Made by a program: the position numbers and the translations under genes. Positions 1 through 5,744 of a DNA stretch of 8,719 nt are shown piece after piece. The notes under the pieces were generated by a model. It made no database searches, had not been told where the DNA came from, and saw only the letters and a list, made by a program, of their open reading frames with translations. Source of the DNA: an uncultured Lachnospiraceae bacterium (GTDB taxonomy: Bacteria; Bacillota_A; Clostridia; Lachnospirales; Lachnospiraceae); contig CAMOGO010000036.1 of assembly GCA_946614075.1 (NCBI GenBank), positions 1-8,719 on the forward strand, given 5' to 3'. The number at the start of each line of letters is the position of its first letter. Within the stretch, counting starts at the first letter, position 1.

Positions 1-8
1 CGAGATTG

Positions 9-17
9 TGGTATAAT
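9..17 (+). promoter_or_regulatory. Extended -10 promoter element for the GH3 operon
   Basis: A perfect TATAAT (12-17) is preceded by TG at 9-10, giving the extended form TGnTATAAT, which can work with a weak -35. Any -35 would lie left of the window edge and cannot be checked. Initiation would be expected near base 24, leaving a leader of about 68 bases before the TTG start at 92. The element overlaps the left arm of the hairpin at 16-43, so a chance match inside the upstream terminator is the alternative. Confidence 0.5.
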
Positions 18-43
18 CCATCCTGAAGCAGGGTGGATTTTTT
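16..43 (+). terminator. Intrinsic terminator overlapping the GH3 promoter
   Basis: Ten bases at 16-25 pair with 29-38 (one G-U wobble) around an AAG loop, and six T follow at 38-43. This is a standard rho-independent terminator shape on the plus strand. It probably ends the transcript of a gene left of the window. RNA started from the -10 at 12-17 would begin inside or after the left arm and could not form the hairpin, so terminator and promoter can share the same bases without conflict. Confidence 0.6.
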
Positions 44-75
44 CTGCCTTAAAAAAGGATCGTGAGAGCGAGACG

Positions 76-85
76 AAAGGAGGAG
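76..85 (+). promoter_or_regulatory. Ribosome binding site that decides the GH3 start
   Basis: AAAGGAGGAG at 76-85 is a near-perfect Shine-Dalgarno sequence ending seven bases before TTG at 92. The upstream in-frame GTG at 62 has only AAGGAT immediately against it, which is too close to work well, and would add ten charged residues ahead of the signal sequence. The TTG start is therefore preferred. Confidence 0.75.
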
Positions 86-91
86 TTTGTT

Positions 92-3000
92 TTGAAACAT
101 TCCAAGCTTTGGGCCGGATTGACCTCGATAGCAGCTGTTATCCTGGTGATTGGTCTGGTCGGTCAGCCTTTGGCAGCGGCCAACGGCAGCTACATCAACA
201 CAGCGCTGGGCGTCAGCACCAGCACCGTAGTCGATACCGGGGAGGTTACCGATACGGTATACTACAAGAGCATGTTCGGTGATTTCACCGATCAGGCGGC
301 TCAGGACGCAGCTATGGCGGCGGCGTTTGAGCAGAACATCAACGAGATGCGTGAGGGTGCTGCCCTTCTGAAAAATGAAGACGGCGCGCTGCCGATGACG
401 GATGCGGTACGGATTTCCGTATTCGGTCACGCAGCAGTGGATCCGGCTTATCAGGGTAATTCCGCCGGAACCAAGGTAAACAATGACAGCCTGAATGTCG
501 TGACCCTGAAGGATGCGCTGGAGGCGCAGGGCTTTGTCGTCAATCCGGAGCTCTGGAACGGCATCGCTGCCGGTACCGCAGCTCGTGGTCAGATGATGAC
601 GACCGCATGGGGCGGCACCACGATGCAGGTTACCGGTTCCGCAGCAGGCACCGAGGAGAACAAGGCATTTTACGAGGCACTCGCCGGAACCTACGCGAGC
701 GATTACCAGGATGCAGCCATCGTTGTCTTTGCCCGTGAGGGTGCTGAGGGTACCGACCTGATCATGAAGGACGTCGATGATGACGGCACGACCGTCATGA
801 GCGCACTGGCCCTTCACCAGAATGAGAAGGACCTGCTGGAGCTTGTCAATGCCAGCTTTGACAAGGTTATCGTCCTTTTAAACAGCCCTTATCCGATGGA
901 GGTTCATGAGCTTCTGCCTTATGCGGATGCGGTCCTCATGATCGGCTTCCCGGGACATCAGGGCTTCACCGGTGTCGCAGAGATCCTGAAGGGTACAGTC
1001 AATCCGTCCGGTCATCTGGCTGACACCTACGCAACGAGCTCCCTTTCCGCTCCGGCGACTGTCAACTCCGGAACGAATTCCCCGCTCTTTGCGAACGTCG
1101 ACGAGATCAATGCCACGATCGGCCAGGATGAGAGTGCAGAGTACATGTCCTTCCAGGCTGAGAATATCTACATTGGCTATCGTTACTATGAGACCCGCTA
1201 TGCGGACTCTGTCATGGGACAGGGCAATGCCGACGGCGCAGCAGGCGCTCTGGCCGGTGCTGCTTCCTGGAACTATGCCGATGAGGTTCAGTTCCCGTTT
1301 GGCTATGGCATGAGCTATACCACCTTCGAGCAGACCCTGGATTCCGTAGACGTAGGCGATGACGAGATCACCGTCACCGCAACCGTTACCAACACCGGCG
1401 AGGTAGCCGGAAAGAGTGTCGTACAGGTTTATGCCCAGACTCCTTACGGTGAGTATGAGCGTACCAACGGCGTGGAGAAATCCGCGATCCAGCTCGGCGG
1501 CTTTGCCAAGACCGCTGTGCTTGAGCCGGGTGCAAGCGAGACTGTAACGATCACGATTGACAAATATCTGCTGGCCAGCTATGACGTAAGCGCTCACGAG
1601 GGCGAGGGTGGATACATCCTTTCCGAGGGCGACTACTACATCGCAATCGGCGATGATGTCCACGATGCTCTGAACAACGTGCTGAGCGCACAGGGCTACA
1701 CCGTGGAAAACGGCATGACCGCTGAGGGCAATGCCGACAAGACCTTTAAGTTTACAAACGATTTTGACGATGAGAAGTACCGCGCCGGCGAGAACGGTGT
1801 CGTCGTCAGCAACCAGTTTGAGGACTGCGACCTGAACTACTGGATCGAGGGAGCAGGAACCTATCTTTCCAGAAGCGACTGGGAGGGCACCTACCCGGTC
1901 GAGCAGACGATCGTCAGCGCAACCCCTGAGATGATGGAGATCCTGGACGGCGAGTGGTATGAGAAGCCGGCCGATGCTCCTTCCTATGCCGAGGTGGCCG
2001 CGAAGTTCGGAACCGACGCCGGCCTGACTCTGGCGATGATGAGGGATGTCCCGCTGACCGACCGCGAGTCCTGGCTGACCTTCATTTATCAGCTGCAGCC
2101 GGAGGATCTGCCGTTTGCAACCGCAGAGAGCTTCTCCTGCCCGGCAGTCGGAGATCTGTCTCCTGCCTTTGCCGTCGGTGATGGCTGCGATAGCGTCGGC
2201 GGCACCTACCCGATCCCGCTCAAGGTTGACGGACAGGATGTCCCGATCCCGACCGCGCGTTACTGCTCCAACGTCATCCTGACCGGAACCTTCAACCCGG
2301 AGCTTTACGCAAACCGCGGCACCATGATGGGTGAGGACGGACTGTGGTCCAAATTCATGATCAACTACAACGTCGGCAACGATGTTCACAGAACGCCTTT
2401 CGGCGGCCGTAACTTTGAGTACATGTCTGAGTGCCCGACCATGAACTATCTGGCAGGCATGATCCAGGTCGAGGCGATGGAGAAAACCGGTTCCCACGCA
2501 GGTGCGAAGCATTTCGTCGGAAACGATCAGGAGTTCTACCGCGAAGGTCTGGTTACCTTCTTCAACGAGCAGGCATTCCGCGAGGGTGACCTGAGAGCAT
2601 TCGAGGGCAGCGTCCGCAAGGCGAATGCAGGCGGCATCATGCAGTCCTTTGAGCGCCTTGGCCTGAAGTGGTCGAGCGCCAGCACAGCCATGAACACCAT
2701 CGTTCTCCGCAACGAGTGGGGATGGACCGGCGCAATCGACACCGATGCGGCACCTTGCTTTGGCGAGTACGTAGATGGCGGATACAAGAACCATGCAGCA
2801 GAGGTTCTCGATGCCGGTACGCAGGAATGGTGCCTGGATGGTGTCGGCGGACACGGTGCATGGGTACTCCAGAAGGCAAAGGATACCGACGACGGTCATC
2901 TGCTTGAGCTTCTGACGGAGGCAGCGATTACCTGGGAGTATGAGATCAGCCGCTCCAATCTTATCAATGGCATGTCCGCCACGGCTAAGATCGTTCAGGT

Positions 3001-3112
3001 TACCCCTTGGTGGCAGCAGGCGATCACCGGTATCATTATCGCATCCGCTGTTCTTACAGCCGTCTTTGGTCTGCTTCTGGTCATGAGCAAGCTCATGAAG
3101 AATAAAGAATAG
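92..3112 (+). CDS. Circularly permuted, membrane-anchored GH3-family glycosidase
   Basis: This is a predicted 1006-residue glycoside hydrolase family 3 protein (TTG start; GTG at 62 would give 1016). Domain order is inverted relative to most GH3 enzymes. A hydrophobic signal/anchor (about 6-30) comes first. It is followed by the GH3 C-terminal alpha/beta domain (about 90-410, with ALLKNEDGALP, REGAEGTD and FPFGYGMSYT), a fibronectin III-like domain (about 411-525), a linker containing YLSRSDWEGTYP (591-602), and the TIM-barrel domain (about 660-970). The barrel keeps HRTPFGGRNFEY, KHF (806-808) and a likely nucleophile, Asp885, in IDTDAAP. A second membrane segment (about 978-999) ends in KLMKNKE, so the enzyme should face outward and be tethered at one or both ends. 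Departures from the family are SECP for the usual SEDP and a poor match around the nucleophile. Inverted GH3 enzymes are known as beta-glucosidases in Butyrivibrio and Ruminococcus. The substrate here is not determined, and loss of activity is possible. Confidence 0.9.
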   Translation: MKHSKLWAGLTSIAAVILVIGLVGQPLAAANGSYINTALGVSTSTVVDTGEVTDTVYYKSMFGDFTDQAAQDAAMAAAFEQNINEMREGAALLKNEDGALPMTDAVRISVFGHAAVDPAYQGNSAGTKVNNDSLNVVTLKDALEAQGFVVNPELWNGIAAGTAARGQMMTTAWGGTTMQVTGSAAGTEENKAFYEALAGTYASDYQDAAIVVFAREGAEGTDLIMKDVDDDGTTVMSALALHQNEKDLLELVNASFDKVIVLLNSPYPMEVHELLPYADAVLMIGFPGHQGFTGVAEILKGTVNPSGHLADTYATSSLSAPATVNSGTNSPLFANVDEINATIGQDESAEYMSFQAENIYIGYRYYETRYADSVMGQGNADGAAGALAGAASWNYADEVQFPFGYGMSYTTFEQTLDSVDVGDDEITVTATVTNTGEVAGKSVVQVYAQTPYGEYERTNGVEKSAIQLGGFAKTAVLEPGASETVTITIDKYLLASYDVSAHEGEGGYILSEGDYYIAIGDDVHDALNNVLSAQGYTVENGMTAEGNADKTFKFTNDFDDEKYRAGENGVVVSNQFEDCDLNYWIEGAGTYLSRSDWEGTYPVEQTIVSATPEMMEILDGEWYEKPADAPSYAEVAAKFGTDAGLTLAMMRDVPLTDRESWLTFIYQLQPEDLPFATAESFSCPAVGDLSPAFAVGDGCDSVGGTYPIPLKVDGQDVPIPTARYCSNVILTGTFNPELYANRGTMMGEDGLWSKFMINYNVGNDVHRTPFGGRNFEYMSECPTMNYLAGMIQVEAMEKTGSHAGAKHFVGNDQEFYREGLVTFFNEQAFREGDLRAFEGSVRKANAGGIMQSFERLGLKWSSASTAMNTIVLRNEWGWTGAIDTDAAPCFGEYVDGGYKNHAAEVLDAGTQEWCLDGVGGHGAWVLQKAKDTDDGHLLELLTEAAITWEYEISRSNLINGMSATAKIVQVTPWWQQAITGIIIASAVLTAVFGLLLVMSKLMKNKE

Positions 3113-3124
3113 GAGGGAAATGCT

Positions 3125-3538
3125 GTGAAGAAAAAGAAAGGCATTGGATTTTGGTTTTCACTGATTACCGCTGTTCTTGCCGTTGCTTGCCTGGTTGTCA
3201 TGATGAATTACAGAAACCGCGGCGGAATCGTAAATGACTATGCGATTTACGCACTCGGGGCAGCGATTGTCTGCGAAGTGCTGTCGTTCTTCGGAGAGCA
3301 TTTCTGGACGGATTTCACAGCTCCGATCGGCGCAGCGCTTCTGGCCTTCTCCTGCATGAGCGTGCTGGGAGACGGCGTGTGGAACATCGCTGAGTCTATC
3401 AACGGTATCCGCATGATCGGTTTGCCGGAGCTCGCCCCGATGAACTATACGATGGCAGAGCTGAACGGAGCCGCGATCCTGACTGCGATCCTCGCAGCCT
3501 TCACCAAGAAAAGCAAAGTTGTGAAGGTTGAAGAGTAA
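3125..3538 (+). CDS. Small membrane protein with four predicted TM segments, partner of GH3
   Basis: The protein has 137 residues, with an N-terminal KKKK stretch and four hydrophobic segments at about 9-28, 37-56, 64-84 and 112-127. The tail ends in lysines and glutamates, consistent with both ends in the cytoplasm. I do not recognise a named family. The start is GTG at 3125. The RBS AGGAGGG (3111-3117) overlaps the stop codon of the GH3 gene, and the nearby ATG at 3120 runs into a stop after two codons, so it is ruled out. Only 12 bases separate the two genes, so they are surely co-transcribed. A role in anchoring, assembling or stabilising the membrane-bound GH3 protein is inference from position only. 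The gene stops seven bases before a large palindrome, with no T-rich terminator of its own. Confidence 0.85.
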   Translation: MKKKKGIGFWFSLITAVLAVACLVVMMNYRNRGGIVNDYAIYALGAAIVCEVLSFFGEHFWTDFTAPIGAALLAFSCMSVLGDGVWNIAESINGIRMIGLPELAPMNYTMAELNGAAILTAILAAFTKKSKVVKVEE

Positions 3539-3545
3539 GTGAATA

Positions 3546-3605
3546 GAGCACAGGGGACGGTTCTGTGTGTTCCAGAAGGAACACACAGAACCGTCCCCTG
3601 TGCTC
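3546..3605. repeat. REP-like perfect inverted repeat of the GGGGACGG class
   Basis: A 28-base left arm (3546-3573) is exactly complementary to the right arm (3578-3605) around an AGAA loop. The arms contain the GGGGACGGTTCTGTG core. From general knowledge, this core recurs in dispersed repeats of many bacterial genomes that are mobilised by REP-associated Y1 transposases (RAYT, IS200-like). No transposase lies in the window, so this would be a non-autonomous copy. No T tract follows either arm, so it is not a classic terminator, although such a long hairpin could stabilise the 3' end of the GH3 operon mRNA. Small ORFs read through it are artefacts. Confidence 0.85.
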
Positions 3606-3615
3606 CGTCCCCTGT
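3605..3615. repeat. Extra half-copy of the GGGGACGG repeat
   Basis: CCGTCCCCTGT at 3605-3615 exactly repeats 3591-3601, 14 bases downstream of the first copy in the right arm of the palindrome. This third copy of the core suggests either the stump of a second hairpin or partial duplication when the element inserted. Confidence 0.6.
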
Positions 3616-3644
3616 CTTCGCCTTGCCTTCCCGGGCAAAAGGGC

Positions 3645-3673
3645 TTGACAGAGCAGGGAAGCTACGCTATAAT
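3645..3673 (+). promoter_or_regulatory. Full-consensus sigma-A promoter of greA
   Basis: TTGACA (3645-3650) and TATAAT (3668-3673) are both perfect and separated by the optimal 17 bases. Transcription should start near 3680, giving a leader of about 83 bases before the greA ATG. A promoter of this strength suits a housekeeping factor and makes the terminator immediately downstream more striking. Confidence 0.9.
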
Positions 3674-3684
3674 GTTGGGGCTAT

Positions 3685-3707
3685 CGGGCATTCAATGCCC
3701 GTTTTTT
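3685..3707 (+). terminator. Intrinsic terminator in the greA leader
   Basis: CGGGCAT (3685-3691) pairs perfectly with ATGCCCG (3695-3701) around a TCA loop, and six T follow (3702-3707). It begins only about five bases after the expected transcription start, so RNA ended here would be roughly 25-30 bases long. It lies between the only strong promoter and greA, so it should limit greA expression or release a short RNA. E. coli greA is known to have a leader terminator that yields short GraL RNAs. Whether the two arrangements are related is inference. Confidence 0.75.
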
Positions 3708-3717
3708 CTGTATTCAC

Positions 3718-3733
3718 GGCCCAAATCCGGGCC
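3718..3733 (+). other. Short GC-rich hairpin in the greA leader
   Basis: GGCCC (3718-3722) can pair with GGGCC (3729-3733) around a six-base loop, about 30 bases before the greA ATG. There is no T tract. It could affect RNA stability or ribosome access, but five base pairs are easily met by chance in GC-rich sequence. Confidence 0.3.
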
Positions 3734-3762
3734 AGGTCTCGAGGGAATGAGGGAACGTAACA

Positions 3763-4248
3763 ATGTCTGAGAAGAAACACATTTTAACTTACGCAGGTCT
3801 TAAGGAGCGCGAGGATGAGCTGGAGTACCTGAAGGTTGTCCGCCGGAAGGAGATTTCGGAAAAGATCAAGGAAGCAAGAGAGCAGGGCGATCTCTCTGAG
3901 AATGCTGAGTACGATGCTGCAAAGGATGAGCAGCGCGATATCGAGGCGAAGATCGAGGAGCTTGAGAACCTGTTAAAGAATGTCGAGGTCGTCGTAGAGG
4001 ACGATGTCGAGCTGGATAAGATTAATGTCGGATGCAAGGTCCGTGTCTATGATAAGGAGTTTGACGAGGACATGGAGTTTTCCATCGTAGGTTCCACCGA
4101 GGCATCAAGCCTGCAGAACCGCATCTCCAATGAGTCTCCGGTCGGCAGAGCCCTGATCGGCTGCCGCGTCGGCGATACCGTCAAGGTCGAGACCCAGGCG
4201 GGAACGTTCGAGTATGAGGTACTCGAGATCCAGAGAAACCTGGACTAA
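3763..4248 (+). CDS. greA: Transcription elongation factor GreA
   Basis: GreA enters the RNA polymerase secondary channel and stimulates cleavage of backtracked RNA so that stalled complexes can resume. The 161-residue length is typical. Residues 1 to about 77 form the antiparallel coiled coil. Its tip carries QGDLSENAEYDAA, including the acidic pair Asp43 and Glu46 that helps hold the catalytic metal. Residues from about 82 form the FKBP-like domain, with the family hallmark SNESPVGRALIGCRVGD near 122-138. The start is ATG at 3763, with GAGGGA at 3749-3754 eight bases upstream. The gene appears monocistronic. It is driven by the consensus promoter at 3645-3673, has a terminator in its leader, and is followed by hairpins at 4283 and 4320. 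Identification is secure. Confidence 0.97.
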   Translation: MSEKKHILTYAGLKEREDELEYLKVVRRKEISEKIKEAREQGDLSENAEYDAAKDEQRDIEAKIEELENLLKNVEVVVEDDVELDKINVGCKVRVYDKEFDEDMEFSIVGSTEASSLQNRISNESPVGRALIGCRVGDTVKVETQAGTFEYEVLEIQRNLD

Positions 4249-4282
4249 GAGGAAAATCTGGTCTTATAAAAAACAGGAAGAA

Positions 4283-4314
4283 AGGCTGTCGCATTGCGGC
4301 AGCCTAATTTTATT
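4283..4314. terminator. Bidirectional terminator between greA and the convergent operon
   Basis: AGGCTGTCGC (4283-4292) pairs with GCGGCAGCCT (4296-4305), with one G-U wobble and an ATT loop. On the plus strand AATTTTATT follows, ending greA 35 bases after its stop codon. On the minus strand the hairpin is followed by a long T-rich stretch that includes six T (complement of 4268-4273), so it can also stop transcription arriving from the opposite operon. Confidence 0.8.
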
Positions 4315-4319
4315 CACAC

Positions 4320-4357
4320 GGCCGCCCAAGGCTTACGGCAACGGGCGGCCATTTTTC
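4320..4357 (+). terminator. Second terminator hairpin at the convergent junction
   Basis: GGCCGCCC (4320-4327) pairs with GGGCGGCC (4343-4350) across a 15-base loop, followed by ATTTTT (4351-4356). On the plus strand this is a back-up terminator for greA. The T tract abuts the stop codon of the minus-strand gene. In the minus direction there is no T tract directly after it, so that operon probably relies on the hairpin at 4283-4305. Confidence 0.7.
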
Positions 4358-5093
4358 AATCTGTCAGCAGGAACCCGATATAGCGCAGACACCCGGGAAG
4401 GCGGCTGGTGTTGGTAATTACGCCCAGGTAGACGGACTCCGGAAAGCCTGCCTTTGCAAACAAAGGAAGATCCGTGACGTCGATGGCGTTTACGGCCGTT
4501 TTGACGTCCACGATCTGCTGATCGGCCTCGCCAAGCTGATATTCGATGCTGTTGTCCGAGAGGATGACATCATTGGACTGAAGGAAAGGAGCGAAAGACT
4601 CCCAGGTCCCAGGGGCATCCGCAAAGAGGTCTTCCGAAAGCTCCAGCAGATAGCCGCTCCTTGAGAGCAGATCATAAGCCTCCCGGTTCATCAGCACCAG
4701 GTCGAGCTTTGCTGCGCTCACCGCTCCCATCATCTTCATCCGGGATGCATAGGCGTATTCGTGGTTGAGTATGTCGGCGTCATCCGACAGATACAGATCC
4801 TTGTAAAGATAGACTTCATTTCTTCTGACGTCTGCGCCGGCATGGCGCAGAAACCCGTCCGTGAGGTCCGCCTCCAGGCTTACGCCCACGGAGACATTGA
4901 CGAGAGCCAAGGACACCAGTGTTTCCTTCTGGGTGAGCTGCCGCGTAATGGCAGAGCCCAGGATGATAAGAGCAGCCAGGCCCAGCAGAATTCGCCATTT
5001 GTAATAGGTAAAAATATGATCGGCCTTCTGTGCCAGGCCCATATTCCGAAAAGCCGCCCGATGGGCGGCTTTTTCCTGTTCTGAAAGTTTCAT
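4356..5093 (-). CDS. Membrane-anchored protein of unknown function, last gene of the lacI-yesL operon
   Basis: The protein has 245 residues. A hydrophilic, basic N-terminus (1-31, with DHIFTYYKW at 25-33) leads into a single membrane segment (about 34-54), and the rest should lie outside the cell. The stretch KLDLVLMNREAYDLLSRSGY (129-148) resembles parts of extracellular solute-binding proteins, where a hinge region alternates with short helices. That is weak similarity by eye, not a family assignment. From memory, proteins of this layout are common beside yesL in Clostridia, but I know of no assigned function. The ATG at 5093 overlaps the yesL stop codon (ATGA), so translation is probably coupled. 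A stable terminator-like hairpin sits inside codons 7-16. An accessory or sensing role for the divergent sugar importer is inference from context. Confidence 0.8.
   Translation of the reverse strand: MKLSEQEKAAHRAAFRNMGLAQKADHIFTYYKWRILLGLAALIILGSAITRQLTQKETLVSLALVNVSVGVSLEADLTDGFLRHAGADVRRNEVYLYKDLYLSDDADILNHEYAYASRMKMMGAVSAAKLDLVLMNREAYDLLSRSGYLLELSEDLFADAPGTWESFAPFLQSNDVILSDNSIEYQLGEADQQIVDVKTAVNAIDVTDLPLFAKAGFPESVYLGVITNTSRLPGCLRYIGFLLTD
5048..5074. terminator. Terminator-like hairpin inside a coding region
   Basis: AGCCGCCC (5052-5059) pairs with GGGCGGCT (5063-5070) around GAT. Flanking A/T pairs extend the stem. A T5 tract ends it on the plus strand (5070-5074), and T4 ends it on the minus strand (complement of 5049-5052). 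It lies in the first codons of the gene after yesL, on the sense strand of that operon. In sense RNA it could cut off or attenuate the last gene when ribosomes are not following closely. On the other strand it would block antisense transcription into yesL. The coding sequence (KAAHRAAF) is alanine-rich, so a chance origin is possible. Confidence 0.5.
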
Positions 5094-5743
5094 GACATTT
5101 CTTCCTTTTCCCGATCCTCCGGTGTACCGGAGCAGGCGATAAGAATATTATTGAGCAGCCAGGAGCTTACGAGGGCACAAAGTCCCTCGCCAAAGATGAT
5201 CAGCGGCGTAAACCAGGCTACCACGACGAAGAACATCGCAAAGTGGACAGCGAAAACCAGGATGGTAGCGAAAAGATAGTGCGTGCCGATCAGGAAAGCG
5301 TTTTTAAACATCGCTGCCGTGGTGTTTGACACACTTGCGAGCAGGGGAAAAACGTATTCCAGCACGATCGTGTAACAAATAGCTGCGGCGATGACGACGG
5401 CGAGGACCAGTGTCCAGATGACGGCGGCACTCCCTTCCGCGTTCAGTCTCAGATGGTAGAGAATGTAGCCGTCAAGTGCCAGGAACAGTCCTGCCCCAAG
5501 CATAATCAGCCAGATCACGGTTGCCTGTTTGAAATTTTCCCGGAAAGCCCGGAAAAAGGTGGCGCCGACGTGATTATCCTCGTCCCGGACGATCTTCAGG
5601 CAGGTGTAGTACAGTGCCGTGGTGGACGCGCCGATCGTGACGATCGGGAGCGAGCAGACCAGCCACAGAAGATTCAGGTAGCAGGCGTAGCAAAGCTTCA
5701 GAAGCAGCTGGCTGAATTTGCTTTCGTAAGAAAAAAATTTCAT
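5090..5743 (-). CDS. yesL: YesL family membrane protein (DUF624)
   Basis: This is a 217-residue YesL-like integral membrane protein, normal for the family. The N-terminal block MKFFSYESKF and LPIVTIGASTTALYYTCLK (32-50), followed by RDEDNHVGATFFRAFRENFKQAT (in two parts, 53-62 and 63-75), is characteristic. Predicted membrane segments are about 11-35, 74-96, 107-129, 153-178 and 180-203. The biochemical function of YesL is unknown, and it is repeatedly found with oligosaccharide importers and glycosidases. The start at 5743 is chosen because GGAGA lies nine bases upstream and the ATG follows the lacI stop by one base. An upstream in-frame ATG at 5785 would add 14 residues and overlap lacI. 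The 3' end overlaps the next gene by four bases, so this is the middle gene of a compact three-gene operon. Confidence 0.9.
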   Translation of the reverse strand: MKFFSYESKFSQLLLKLCYACYLNLLWLVCSLPIVTIGASTTALYYTCLKIVRDEDNHVGATFFRAFRENFKQATVIWLIMLGAGLFLALDGYILYHLRLNAEGSAAVIWTLVLAVVIAAAICYTIVLEYVFPLLASVSNTTAAMFKNAFLIGTHYLFATILVFAVHFAMFFVVVAWFTPLIIFGEGLCALVSSWLLNNILIACSGTPEDREKEEMS

Positions 5744-5744
5744 G

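Noticed and set aside
878..2899. A 673-codon open frame on the minus strand opposite the GH3 gene
   Set aside because: The plus frame gives clear GH3 motifs along its whole length. The antisense product has no recognisable domain and low-complexity composition, and it arises from the codon bias of the real gene.
3158..3586. A 142-codon minus-strand frame over the four-TM gene
   Set aside because: It is antisense to a gene with clear RBS, operon context and hydrophobic segments, and its start lies in the palindrome.
3546..3605. The long palindrome as an intrinsic terminator
   Set aside because: No run of T follows either arm, and the arm sequence matches a dispersed repeat class, so repeat is the better call.
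3539..3770. Small plus-strand ORFs of 67-73 codons between the four-TM gene and greA
   Set aside because: They are translations of the REP-like palindrome, the greA promoter and the leader terminator, with no RBS and no protein-like character.
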